Assembly: GCA_963718755.1 (NCBI GenBank)
Contig: OY970376.1
Coordinates: 744,001 to 808,000 of the forward strand
Length of the DNA stretch: 64,000 nt
Origin: VRUE01 sp963718755
GTDB lineage: Bacteria; Actinomycetota; Thermoleophilia; Solirubrobacterales; 70-9
Direction: 5' to 3'
Position numbers and translations under genes: made by a program. Under the pieces are notes generated by a model, which was not told the origin of the DNA, ran no database searches, and worked only from the letters and a program-made list of their open reading frames with translations. Below are positions 21,588-29,822 of this stretch, piece by piece; the stretch's first letter is position 1; each line of letters opens with the position of its first letter.

Positions 21588-22979
21588 ATGGCGAGCAGCG
21601 GCCAAGACATCCAGACGGAGGGGATCTCGATGGAGGAGATCGTCGCGCTGTGCAAACGGCGCGGCTTCGTCTTCCCCTCCTCGGAGATCTACGGCGGCCT
21701 CGGCTCGACCTACGACTACGGCCACTACGGCGTGCTGCTGAAGAACAACGTCAAGGCGGAGTGGTGGCGGGCGATGCTGCAGGAGCGCGACGACATCGTC
21801 GCGCTCGACTCGGCGATCCTGCAACACCCACGGGTCTGGGAGGCCTCAGGGCACCTCGAGGGCTTCACCGATCCGCTCGTCCAGTGCCTGGGCAAGTGCA
21901 AGAAGCGCTGGCGAGAGGATCATTTGCGCGAGGACCTGGAGAGGGAAGGCAAGAACTCGAGTGGGGATCTGCGCTGCCCGGAGTGCGGTGGCGAGCTGTC
22001 GGAGCCGCGCCAGTTCAACCTGATGTTCGAGACCCACGTCGGCCCCGTCGCCGGCGAGGGCTCGGAGGTGTATCTGCGGCCGGAGACCGCGCAGGGCATC
22101 TTCATCAACTTCAAGAACGTGCTCAGCTTCGCCCGCAAGAAGCCGCCGTTCGGGATCGCCCAGATCGGCAAGTCGTTCCGCAACGAGATCACGCCCGGCA
22201 ACTTCATCTTCCGCACGCGCGAGTTCGAGCAGATGGAGATGGAGTTCTTCGTGCCGCCGGGCGAAGCCGAAAAGTGGCACGAGGTCTGGATGGGCGAGCG
22301 CGAGCGCTGGTACACCGAGCTCGGGATCCGCGCCAAGATGCTGCGGGTGCGCGCGCACGGCGCCGACGAGCTCTCCCACTACTCCTCGGCGACCAGCGAC
22401 ATCGAGTACCTCTTCCCGATCGGCTGGTCGGAGCTCGAGGGGATCGCCAACCGGGGCGATTTCGACCTCACTCAACACGCCAAGTTCAGCAGCGAGAAGC
22501 TCGAGTACTTCGACCAGCAAACGAAAGAGCGCTACGTCCCCCATGTGATCGAGCCGGCGGCCGGGGCCGACCGCGCCACCCTCGCCTTCCTGGTCGACTC
22601 CTACGACGTCGAGGAAGTGGAGGGACGCCAGCGCACGGTGCTCCGCCTCCACCCCCGCCTCGCCCCGGTCAAGGTCGCGATCCTGCCCCTCGTCTCCAAG
22701 GAGGGGATGCCGGAGAAGGCCCGCGAGATCTTCGAGCAGGTGCGCCGCCGCGTCCCAGCCGAGTTCGACGAGGGCGGCTCGATCGGCAAGCGCTACCGCC
22801 GCCAGGACGAGATCGGCACCCCCTGGGGAATCACCGTCGACCACCAGACGATGGAGGACGACACGGTCACCCTCCGCGACCGCGACTCACTGGAGCAGAC
22901 CCGAATCCCGATCGAGGGCCTGGCCGACGAGCTGGCCAACCGCCTGGCCCAGCCCTGGCAGAGCCCGAAGCTGGGCTGA
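21588..22979 (+). CDS. glyS: glycyl-tRNA synthetase (dimeric, class II)
   Basis: 463 aa. Motifs: IVALCKRRGFVFPSSEIYGGL, TYDYGHYGVLLKNNVKAEWW, the zinc-site region LVQCLGKCKKRWR and LRCPECGGEL, LRPETAQGIFINFKN (class II motif 2 region), GKSFRNEITPGNFIFRTREFEQMEMEFF, and the HYSSATSDIEYLFPIGWSELEGIANRGDFDL motif-3 region near residue 275. Attaches glycine to tRNA-Gly. Anticodon-binding domain follows (LAPVKVAILPLV). Monocistronic, with an 8 bp stem hairpin after the stop. Confidence 0.96.
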   Translation: MASSGQDIQTEGISMEEIVALCKRRGFVFPSSEIYGGLGSTYDYGHYGVLLKNNVKAEWWRAMLQERDDIVALDSAILQHPRVWEASGHLEGFTDPLVQCLGKCKKRWREDHLREDLEREGKNSSGDLRCPECGGELSEPRQFNLMFETHVGPVAGEGSEVYLRPETAQGIFINFKNVLSFARKKPPFGIAQIGKSFRNEITPGNFIFRTREFEQMEMEFFVPPGEAEKWHEVWMGERERWYTELGIRAKMLRVRAHGADELSHYSSATSDIEYLFPIGWSELEGIANRGDFDLTQHAKFSSEKLEYFDQQTKERYVPHVIEPAAGADRATLAFLVDSYDVEEVEGRQRTVLRLHPRLAPVKVAILPLVSKEGMPEKAREIFEQVRRRVPAEFDEGGSIGKRYRRQDEIGTPWGITVDHQTMEDDTVTLRDRDSLEQTRIPIEGLADELANRLAQPWQSPKLG

Positions 22980-22998
22980 CAGACCGGTTTCGAATACC

Positions 22999-23021
22999 AG
23001 GGCGGTCCGGGGAACCGCCCT
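22999..23021. terminator. short hairpin after glyS
   Basis: AGGGCGGT (22999-23006), 7-base loop, ACCGCCCT (23014-23021). It lies between the glyS stop and the ATG at 23034 and may terminate or attenuate transcription; there is no T-run. Confidence 0.45.
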
Positions 23022-23033
23022 ATCCTGCCTCGG

Positions 23034-24305
23034 ATGAAGGCCAGCCTGTTTCGCGACCGGGACTTTCGGCTGGTCGCCGGCTCCGTCGGCCTCTCGGCCC
23101 TTGGCGACTGGGTCGCGATCGTGGCGCTCGGCCTCCACGTCAAGGACCTGACCGACTCGGGCTTCGCGGTGGCGGCACTCTGGGTCTGCCTATTTGGGCC
23201 CTCGGTGCTGGTCGCCGGCTGGGCCGGGCTGCTCGTCGACCGGATCGAGGCGACGAGGCTGCTTGCCGCGGTCTCGGCGGCAGGGGCAGTGGCGGCGATG
23301 GCAGTCGCCTTCAGTGACGCCCTTACGCCGGTGCTGGTCCTGACCGCCGCGCTCGGGGTCGTCTTCGCCATCTCTTCGCCGGCCGAGTTCTCCTTGGTGC
23401 CACTGCTCTCCGGCGAGAACCGGATACAGGAGGCCAACGGCCACATCGAGACCGCGCGCTACATCGGCTTCGGCGTCGGCCCCCTGCTTGGCGGGCTCCT
23501 TTTCGCCGTCGGTGGGCTCGAGCTGGCGATGCTGGCCGACGCCGCGACCTTCGCGGCGGTCGCACTCGCCGCGCTGGCCCTGCGGGTGCGGCGCGACCCC
23601 GGCGCGCTGAGCGAGTCCGAGCAGGCGCCACGCGCCCGCGACGGGATCGCCTTCCTCTTCGGTGACCGGCTGCTCTCCCTGGTGATGACCGTCGCCTTCA
23701 CCTCCCTGCTCTTCATGTCGGCGGTCTGGGTCGGCGAGCTCTTCTTCATCGAGGACGTGCTCGGCCGCGGCAATGTCGCCTACGGGACCTGGCTCTCGAT
23801 CTGGACGCTGGGGATGGCGGTCGGGGCGATGCTGCTCTCGCGCAGGGTCGCGGCCGCCGCGGTTGCCGCGGTCGGCCTCGTCGCCGCCGCGATCCAGGGG
23901 GCCGCCCTGGCCCTGCCGGCGATCTGGCTCAGCTTCGCCTTCCTCCTCGTCTGCGGCCTGCTGGGCGGGCTCGGGCACGGCGTCAAGAACGTGATGTTCC
24001 GCAGCCTGATCCACATCCGCGTCCCCGACCACCTGCATGGCCGCGCCTTCGCCGCCTACAACGGCATCCGCAACACCGCCGAGCTCGGCGCCTTCGCCGC
24101 CGGCGGCCTGCTCGTCGCGACGATCGGCGCCAGGGGCACGCTCGCCTACGCCGGCGGCCTCTCCGCCCTGGCCGGGATCATCGGCGTCCTCGCGCTGCTG
24201 CGCATGTACGGCGGCTGGGTCCCGACCGGCCCGGTCGGGACGCCGGTCGATGAAGGTACGGGCGGCAGCGCCGAGCTGCCGGGCCCAGCTCAGCCGGCGG
24301 AGTGA
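23034..24305 (+). CDS. MFS transporter (DHA3-like exporter)
   Basis: 423 aa with about 12 predicted TM helices. The N-terminus MKASLFRDRDFRLVAGSVG followed by LSALGDWVAIVALGLHVKDL matches the MFS_3/enterobactin-exporter type, as does the cytoplasmic motif RYIGFGVGPLLGGLLF and the GHGVKNVMFRSLIHIRVPDHLHGRAFAAYN region after TM 10. It probably exports a small molecule; the substrate is unknown. It converges with the AlkZ-like gene and overlaps it by 16 bp at the 3' ends. Confidence 0.88.
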   Translation: MKASLFRDRDFRLVAGSVGLSALGDWVAIVALGLHVKDLTDSGFAVAALWVCLFGPSVLVAGWAGLLVDRIEATRLLAAVSAAGAVAAMAVAFSDALTPVLVLTAALGVVFAISSPAEFSLVPLLSGENRIQEANGHIETARYIGFGVGPLLGGLLFAVGGLELAMLADAATFAAVALAALALRVRRDPGALSESEQAPRARDGIAFLFGDRLLSLVMTVAFTSLLFMSAVWVGELFFIEDVLGRGNVAYGTWLSIWTLGMAVGAMLLSRRVAAAAVAAVGLVAAAIQGAALALPAIWLSFAFLLVCGLLGGLGHGVKNVMFRSLIHIRVPDHLHGRAFAAYNGIRNTAELGAFAAGGLLVATIGARGTLAYAGGLSALAGIIGVLALLRMYGGWVPTGPVGTPVDEGTGGSAELPGPAQPAE

Positions 24306-25333
24306 GGGGTCAGGAAGCGGGTCACGGCGGCGCCATCGGCCTCGAGCGCCTTGGCCGCTCTGGACGGCAGCCGCTCGAGCGGCTCCATCGTCAACTTACC
24401 CCCCGCCAGCCCCCACTTGGCGACGGCGCGGCCTTTGACCATGGCGAAGGGGTGGAAGATGCCGTTGCGGGTGACGAGGTTCGTGTGCGGCCCGATGACG
24501 TCTTCGCGCGAGGTCCAGCCGAGCAGGACGGGGTCGAAGGCGCCGAGCAGGCGCGGCGGTGGGATCTCCTCCGGGTCGGGGCGCTTTGCGAGCCGCACGA
24601 GGTCACCTTCCTCCTCCAGCTCGGAGGCGATCGCAGCGATGCCGGCGCGGGCGTCGCGCAGCGGCAGGCCGGCCCACCTGGCCAGGTCGCGATCGGTGGC
24701 GGGCTGGTGGCCTACGAGGTAGCGGCGGGCGAGCTCGCCCAGCGCCTTCTCCCGGTTCACCGGCCGCGGCTCCCCGAGCCAGTCGCGAACCAGGACGTAG
24801 GCGTGCTGCTTGCCGATCATCGGCCCGCGCACGACGATGCCGCGCACCGCAGCGAGGAAGAACAGGTGGAGCAGCGCCTGGCCCTCGGTCTGCAAGCCGG
24901 CGGAGTCGAGCCGCTCGCGCACCTGCACTCGCGTCAGCGGGCCCTCCTCCGCGAGGGCCTTCTCGATCGTCGCCAAGGCGCGCTCGGCCTGCGCCTCGCT
25001 GACACCCTCCTGGCGCAGTCGCCGCGTGCTCGACGTGAGCAGTGGCGGCGTGGTCAGAGCATGCAGCAGCGGGTAGTCCTCGCTGCGAACCAGGTGCAGC
25101 GTGCCGCGGTTGAGCCAGGTGACGAGGAGCTCCCGCTCCGCCAGAGCCCGCTCGACGTCAGCGGCGCTCAGGCCATCGGTACGAGCCCGCACCGCCAACC
25201 GGAAGCCGCGTGGATCCTGCCCCTGCACGGCGAGCAATCGCTCGGCGACGTCCGCGGGGCGGCGCAGCGGCGGCCCGGCGAGGGCCTGCGCCGTGAGACG
25301 CTCGGCAAGGAGGGTGCGGCTAGCCGACTTCAA
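24290..25333 (-). CDS. winged-helix DNA glycosylase-like protein (HTH_42; AlkZ/YcaQ superfamily)
   Basis: 347 aa. The family is built of tandem winged helices. Near the N-terminus is LLAVQGQDPRGFRLAVRAR, in which Gln37 and Gln39 form the QxQ motif that is catalytic in AlkZ. Further matches are LVTWLNRGTLHLVRSEDYP, LTRVQVRERLDSAGL, ARRYLVGHQPATDRDLARWAGLPL and LLGAFDPVLLGWTSR. AlkZ-type enzymes excise bulky or alkylated bases and often protect producers from genotoxic metabolites; no such biosynthetic genes are visible here. It is usually annotated only as 'winged helix DNA-binding domain protein'. Its start overlaps the FKBP stop by 14 bp. Confidence 0.82.
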   Translation of the reverse strand: MKSASRTLLAERLTAQALAGPPLRRPADVAERLLAVQGQDPRGFRLAVRARTDGLSAADVERALAERELLVTWLNRGTLHLVRSEDYPLLHALTTPPLLTSSTRRLRQEGVSEAQAERALATIEKALAEEGPLTRVQVRERLDSAGLQTEGQALLHLFFLAAVRGIVVRGPMIGKQHAYVLVRDWLGEPRPVNREKALGELARRYLVGHQPATDRDLARWAGLPLRDARAGIAAIASELEEEGDLVRLAKRPDPEEIPPPRLLGAFDPVLLGWTSREDVIGPHTNLVTRNGIFHPFAMVKGRAVAKWGLAGGKLTMEPLERLPSRAAKALEADGAAVTRFLTPHSAG

Positions 25334-25832
25334 GCAGGTCGATCACGAACACGAGCGTTTCGTTCGGACCGATAGCCGGCGGTGCGCCGGTTTCGCCGTA
25401 AGCGAGTTCCGGCGGAATGACCAGCTCGCGCTGGCCGCCGACCTTCATGCCTTCCACGCCCTGGTCCCAGCCGGGAATCACTTCGCTGGCGCCGAGGGTG
25501 AAGCTGAACGGTTCGCCCCGGTTCCAGGAGGCGTCGAACTCTTTGCCGCTGTCGTAGCCGACGCCGACGTACTGGACAGTCACTTTGTCGCCCGATTTAG
25601 CTTCCGCGCCGGTGCCTTCAATCAGGTTGGTCTCTTCGAGCTGCTGCGGCGGCGCACCACTCGGCACCGTGACCTTTGGCTTGCTGCGATCCGAAGCGTC
25701 ACCGCTGGATTCCGGCGCTTCCGCAGCGGCTGAATCCGTCGAGCCAGCCGAATCGTTCGAGGAATCGTCATCGCCGCAACCGGCGATGACGAGGGCCACA
25801 CAGGCAAAGACGAGCAGGATGAGCCTCTTCAT
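25320..25832 (-). CDS. FKBP-type peptidyl-prolyl cis-trans isomerase, lipoprotein
   Basis: 170 aa. Signal peptide (RLILLVFACVALVIAGC) with a lipobox cysteine, then an acidic/Ser linker and an FKBP domain: GDKVTVQYVGVGYDSGKEFDAS, PFSFTLGASEVIPGWDQGVEGMKVGGQRELVIPPELAYG (positions about 110-150) and a final LVFVIDLLEVG strand. The rotamase-site residues (FDAS, VIPGW, Tyr of LAYG) are present. Expected to assist folding of exported proteins. Cotranscribed with the downstream AlkZ-like gene by overlap; the functional link is unclear. Confidence 0.93.
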   Translation of the reverse strand: MKRLILLVFACVALVIAGCGDDDSSNDSAGSTDSAAAEAPESSGDASDRSKPKVTVPSGAPPQQLEETNLIEGTGAEAKSGDKVTVQYVGVGYDSGKEFDASWNRGEPFSFTLGASEVIPGWDQGVEGMKVGGQRELVIPPELAYGETGAPPAIGPNETLVFVIDLLEVG

Positions 25833-25894
25833 GCTGCGGGCATCCTAAGCAATCGAGCCCCAGGCTGGCGTCGCGCTCAAATAGGGTCGCGCCG

Positions 25895-26803
25895 ATGGAC
25901 AGCCCGGTCCTGACCTCGTTCGTGCTCCCCGCTGCGATCGGGGTGATCATGTGGAGCCTTGGCCTGACCCTGACCCGGGAGGACTTCCAGCGGGTGCTCG
26001 TAGCGCCGCGCGGGGTCGCGATCGGGATGCTCAACCTGGCGCTGATCTCGCCCCTGCTCGCCGTCGCGATGGCAGAGCTCTTCGCCCTGCCGCCGACGCT
26101 GGCGGTGGGCCTCGTCCTGCTCGGCGCATCGCCCGGCGGGATGATGGCCAACATGCTGACCCACCTGTCGCGCGGCGACACGGCGCTGTCGGTGACGATG
26201 ACCGCGATCAGCAGCGTCTGCGCGATGATCACCGTGCCCCTCTTCCTCGAGCTGTCGGCCAACCACTTCGGCGCCACCGACATCGGCGACGTAAGCATGC
26301 TCGGAGTGGTTGCGCGGGTCTTCGCGATCACGATCGTTCCGGTCGCGATCGGGATGGAGATGCGGCGGCGCAATTCCGCTCGGGTGGATGCCGCCTACCC
26401 CCGCGTACGCCGCTTCGCGCTCAGCCTCTTCGCGATCGTCGTCGTCGGCGCGATCGTCAGCGAGTACGACACGGTCGCCGAGAACGTCGCCGACGTGGCC
26501 GGCGCCGCGCTGGCCCTGAACGTCGCGGCGATGCTGCTCAGCTTCACCATCTCCAAGCTGGCCAGGCTCGACGACCGCCAGGCAACCGCGATCGCGCTGG
26601 AGCTCGGGATCCACAACTCGGCGCTGGCGATTGCGGTCGGCGCCACCCTGGCCACCGACGTGGCCATCCCCGCCGCCGTCTACGCCACCTTCATGCTCTT
26701 CACCGGTGGTGCCTTTGCTTGGGCGATGAGCAAGCGCAACGCTGGCGCGGAAGCCCTCCCGGTCGGCACACAGCGCACTTCAGACGAAGCAGCTGGCTCC
26801 TGA
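25895..26803 (+). CDS. bile acid:sodium symporter (BASS) family transporter
   Basis: 302 aa, about 9-10 TM helices. Recognised by GVIMWSLGLTLTREDFQRVL, GLVLLGASPGGMMANMLTHLSRGDTALSVTMTAISSV (family core, residues about 68-105) and the GIHNSALAIAVG crossover motif near residue 250. BASS proteins import organic anions with sodium. Divergent from the FKBP gene with a 62 bp gap. Substrate unknown. Confidence 0.88.
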   Translation: MDSPVLTSFVLPAAIGVIMWSLGLTLTREDFQRVLVAPRGVAIGMLNLALISPLLAVAMAELFALPPTLAVGLVLLGASPGGMMANMLTHLSRGDTALSVTMTAISSVCAMITVPLFLELSANHFGATDIGDVSMLGVVARVFAITIVPVAIGMEMRRRNSARVDAAYPRVRRFALSLFAIVVVGAIVSEYDTVAENVADVAGAALALNVAAMLLSFTISKLARLDDRQATAIALELGIHNSALAIAVGATLATDVAIPAAVYATFMLFTGGAFAWAMSKRNAGAEALPVGTQRTSDEAAGS

Positions 26804-26879
26804 CCGACCGGAATCGCGGGCTATGTAGACGGTGCGGATCGGGCTATGCTCATCCGGTCTTCGACCAAAGGAGGAGAGC

Positions 26880-27167
26880 ATGGCGATTGGACTCAGGGTC
26901 AAGTTCGCAGGCGGCACGCAGGAGCAGTACGAAGCTGTCAACGCCGAGATGGGAGTCGAGGAGAACCCGCCGACCGGTTTGATCTTTCACGCGGCCGGTC
27001 CGATCGAGGACGGCTGGGGCGTGATCGATTTCTGGGAGTCGCGCGACCTGTTCGACACCTTCCTCTCCGAGCGGATCCGACCTGCGATTGAGGCCCTGGG
27101 CGACCGAGCGCCGCAATCGCCGCCGGACATCAAGGAGTTCCCCGTCCACAACGTGATCAAGGGCTGA
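26880..27167 (+). CDS. small dimeric alpha/beta-barrel-like protein, unknown function
   Basis: 95 aa from ATG at 26880, preceded by a strong AAAGGAGGAGAGC site. The pattern of VKFAGGTQEQYEAVNAEMG, GLIFHAAGPIEDGWGVIDFWESRDLFDTFLSE fits an ABM-like (ferredoxin-like barrel) fold with conserved 'HxAG' and 'DFWES' segments. No catalytic assignment. Ten bases separate it from the acyl-CoA ligase, so they are probably cotranscribed. Confidence 0.78.
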   Translation: MAIGLRVKFAGGTQEQYEAVNAEMGVEENPPTGLIFHAAGPIEDGWGVIDFWESRDLFDTFLSERIRPAIEALGDRAPQSPPDIKEFPVHNVIKG

Positions 27168-27177
27168 GCGCGAACCG

Positions 27178-28677
27178 ATGGGCCTCAACCTCGCATCGTT
27201 GCTGACCGAGAGCGCCCAGCGCTCGCCGGACGCGCCGGCAATCCGGCTCGGCGAGAACGAGCTGAGCTACGCCCAGCTCGACGACCTCAGCGCCCGGCTG
27301 GCGACCCTGCTCGGCGAGAAAGGCATCGAGCCAGGCGATCGCGTGGGCGTGATGCTGCCCAACGTTCCTCAATTCCCCATCGCCTACTACGGCGTCCTCC
27401 GCGCCGGTGCCACCGTCGTGCCGATGAACGTGCTGCTGAAGCGGCGCGAGATCGCTTTCTACCTGGAGGACTCGGGCGCCAAGCTGCTGCTCGCCTGGCA
27501 CGGCTTTGCCGAGGAGGCGGCAGCCGGCGCGGCCGAGGCCGGTGCCGAGCTGATCGAGGTCGAGCCGGCCGCGTTCTCCGCGACCCTGGCGGAGCTCGAG
27601 CCCACCCCCGCCCTGACCGAGACCAGCGAGGACGACACCGCCGTGATCCTCTACACCTCCGGCACGACCGGCAAGCCGAAGGGCGCCGAGCTGACCCACG
27701 CCAACCTCTGGCGCAACGCCGACGTCTCCTCGCGCAACACCTGCGAGATCGCCGCCGGCGACGTCGTCCTCGGCTCCCTCCCTCTCTTCCACTCCTTCGG
27801 CCAAACGGTCGCGATGAACGCCTCGCTCAGCGTCGGCGCCTGCCTCACGCTGGTGCCGAAATTCGAGCCGGGCGAGGCGCTGGCGACGATGCAGCGCGAC
27901 CGCGTCACCCACTTCTACGGGGTGCCGACGATGTTCGGCGCCCTCCTCCACCACCCCGAGCGCGAGAGCTACGACACCTCGACCCTGCGCACCTGCATCA
28001 CCGGCGGCGCCTCGATGCCGGTCGAGGTGCTGCGCGGCTTCGAGCAGGCCTTCGACGCGATCGTGCTCGAGGGCTATGGCCTCTCGGAGACCTCGCCGGT
28101 CGCCTCGTCGAACCACCCCGGCAAAGAGCGCAAGCCGGGCTCGATCGGCACGCCGCTCGAAGGCGTGGAGATGCGGGTGGTCGACGAGAACGACGAGGAG
28201 GTGGCCCAGGGCGAGGTCGGAGAGATCGTGATCCGCGGCCACAACATCATGAAGGGCTACTGGCAGCGCCCCGAGGCGACCGAGGAGGCGATGCGGGGCG
28301 GCTGGTTCCACAGCGGCGACATGGCCCGCACCGACGAGGACGGCTACTTCTTCATCGTCGACCGCAAGAAGGACCTGATCATCCGCGGCGGCTACAACGT
28401 CTACCCGCGCGAGGTCGAGGAAGTCCTCTACGAGCACCCGAAGATCCGCGAAGCCGCGGTCGTCGGCGTCCCCCACGGCGAGTGGGGCGAGGAGATCGGC
28501 GCCGCCGTCGTACTGATGGAGGGCGAGGAGCTGGCGCCCGAGGAGATCAGCGCCTACGTCAAGGACCGCATCGCCGCCTACAAGTACCCGCGCATCGTCT
28601 GGTTCCTCGACGACCTGCCGAAGGGCCCCACCGGCAAGATCCTCAAGCGGGAGATCGAGACTCCCGCCGCTGTGTAA
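27178..28677 (+). CDS. long-chain fatty-acid-CoA ligase
   Basis: 499 aa, ANL superfamily. A3 AMP-binding loop ILYTSGTTGKPKGAELTH (about 158-175), A5 region LEGYGLSETSP, hinge and A8 SGDMARTDEDGYFFIVDRKKDLIIRGG and YNVYPREVEEVLY, and the catalytic lysine in PTGKILKRE at the C-terminus. Activates carboxylic acids with ATP and CoA; the sequence type suggests medium or long-chain fatty acids. Fits the lipid-metabolism character of the following 15 kb. Confidence 0.92.
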   Translation: MGLNLASLLTESAQRSPDAPAIRLGENELSYAQLDDLSARLATLLGEKGIEPGDRVGVMLPNVPQFPIAYYGVLRAGATVVPMNVLLKRREIAFYLEDSGAKLLLAWHGFAEEAAAGAAEAGAELIEVEPAAFSATLAELEPTPALTETSEDDTAVILYTSGTTGKPKGAELTHANLWRNADVSSRNTCEIAAGDVVLGSLPLFHSFGQTVAMNASLSVGACLTLVPKFEPGEALATMQRDRVTHFYGVPTMFGALLHHPERESYDTSTLRTCITGGASMPVEVLRGFEQAFDAIVLEGYGLSETSPVASSNHPGKERKPGSIGTPLEGVEMRVVDENDEEVAQGEVGEIVIRGHNIMKGYWQRPEATEEAMRGGWFHSGDMARTDEDGYFFIVDRKKDLIIRGGYNVYPREVEEVLYEHPKIREAAVVGVPHGEWGEEIGAAVVLMEGEELAPEEISAYVKDRIAAYKYPRIVWFLDDLPKGPTGKILKREIETPAAV

Positions 28678-28707
28678 AGCGGGCTCCTACGCTGCCCAGC
28701 GCAGGTG

Positions 28708-28863
28708 CTAAGTACCCGCGCTGGCGCTCCCCGCCGGCGGCTTGCGGAAGCCCTTTTGGACGCGTTTCTTGGCCTGCTTCGCGTAGTCCTCGGGGGAGAT
28801 CTTTCCCTTCAGCAGACTGACGTAGAGCGGAGACGGTCCCGCCGGTATCGATCCATGTGCCAT
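28708..28863 (-). CDS. 51-aa small protein coupled to the GAF gene
   Basis: ATG at 28863 overlaps the GAF gene stop as TGATG, and AAAGGGGA sits 5-6 bases upstream. Sequence starts MAHGSIPAGPSPLYVSLLKG and continues KISPEDYAKQAKKRVQKGF before a short Pro/Ala tail ending at TAG. The LYVSLLKGKISPEDYAKQ segment looks like a conserved amphipathic helix of small actinobacterial proteins. Function unknown. Confidence 0.65.
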   Translation of the reverse strand: MAHGSIPAGPSPLYVSLLKGKISPEDYAKQAKKRVQKGFRKPPAGSASAGT

Positions 28864-29504
28864 CAAGTCCCCTTTCTCTCGGAAGCCATCGGCTCCTGCG
28901 ATGAAACAAGTCTATGCAACGCTCCGGAGCCATCATTCAATGCCCACGCCAGGCCTATGAACCCGCCCAGCAGCTCGACATAGGTGAGGTCACCCTTCAG
29001 AAAGGCCCCTTTGGCGCTGGAAACGACGTTGAGAACCCCGACAGCGTCGTCTCCCACCACGATCGGCATCGAGGCGAGAGAGTGATAGCCGCGCTCGGTG
29101 CTTGCCTTCGGATGCGGGTGCCAGCGCTTGTCCTTCTCGACCTCATTGGTCCATTGCAGTTCGCCGGTCTCCAGTGCGTGACCGGCCAGCGAGGCTTTGG
29201 GAAGGGAAAAATCGGCCTTTCGACCCAAGGTATGTCCGGACTCGAAAAGCATCTTGAAGTTTTCGCCCTCGCTCTCGGGGATGAGCACCGACAGACGAAT
29301 TTCCTCATTCCGCTCGATGCTGAGGCCGAATCTCGCTGGTGCCAGTACCCCCCGCTCCATGAAGTCCTCGAAGGGGACGTTGAGCTTCCCGGCGACCAGG
29401 TCGCGCAGGGCGAGCATCGCCTCGTTCAAGAGGTTGGATTGGTACCCGGGAAGGTCGTCTCCATAGCGGAAGATTTGCCCGGATGCGAGCCCAAGCGCGC
29501 CCAC
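28863..29504 (-). CDS. GAF-domain protein (C-terminal portion of a split gene)
   Basis: 213 aa if initiated at GTG 29504. Residues about 60-195 form a GAF domain: RLSVLIPESEGENFKMLFE, SLAGHALETGELQWTNEVE, DKRWHPHPKASTERGYHSLASMP, then VVGDDAVGVLNVVSSAKGAFLKGDLTYVELL. The GTG directly follows an in-frame TGA, and the first residues (VGALGLASGQIF) complete a TM helix whose first half lies before the TGA. So this is probably the cytoplasmic sensor part of a membrane protein whose frame was interrupted. It could still be expressed by reinitiation. Confidence 0.7.
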   Translation of the reverse strand: MGALGLASGQIFRYGDDLPGYQSNLLNEAMLALRDLVAGKLNVPFEDFMERGVLAPARFGLSIERNEEIRLSVLIPESEGENFKMLFESGHTLGRKADFSLPKASLAGHALETGELQWTNEVEKDKRWHPHPKASTERGYHSLASMPIVVGDDAVGVLNVVSSAKGAFLKGDLTYVELLGGFIGLAWALNDGSGALHRLVSSQEPMASERKGT

Positions 29505-29693
29505 TCAGACCGCGGCGATCAGCGCAGCCCACAGTGGAACCGGAGCGTCGACATGCGAAACGCCCCACGCTGCCCCAGCGAGTATCCCAACGCCGATCAG
29601 GCCGGCGATGACATTCTCGGAAACCCCTCGTGGAGATGGCACGAAGCCATGGTAGTTCGGTTTGGAGACGCGAGAGGTCGCCCGGCGCAGCAC
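29505..29693 (-). pseudogene. N-terminal membrane segment of the GAF protein, ended by in-frame TGA
   Basis: 62 codons with one full TM helix (VIAGLIGVGILAGAAWGVSHV) and a second cut by the stop (VPLWAALIAAV). The TGA (29505-29507) is in the same frame as the GAF part, so a single base change (for example from GGA or CGA) would restore a two-TM GAF protein of about 276 aa. A true nonsense mutation, a sequencing error or a deliberate split are all possible. Confidence 0.6.
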
Positions 29694-29740
29694 ACGGTAC
29701 GCCTTCAGCCGCGAGTGTGAGCCACGTCACTTAGGATGAA

Positions 29741-29756
29741 CTGGCTGGCTGGCCAG
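29741..29756. promoter_or_regulatory. candidate TetR operator upstream of the R2-SCP2 gene
   Basis: CTGGCTGGCTGGCCAG, an imperfect palindrome sharing TGGCTGrCyrGCCA with the site at 13549. It lies 67 bp before the R2-SCP2 ATG, in the promoter region. The match is weaker than at the other two main sites. Confidence 0.4.
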
Positions 29757-29822
29757 GATCGCGCTAGTCTGGGCTCTACGCAGCCCCGGAGGCGCCGGCG
29801 GCGCCCTAACTGAAGGAGAACG

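Noticed and set aside
29505..29507. TGA read as selenocysteine in the GAF protein
   Set aside because: It falls in a transmembrane helix, there is no redox context or SECIS-like hairpin downstream that I could see, and a GTG follows directly.
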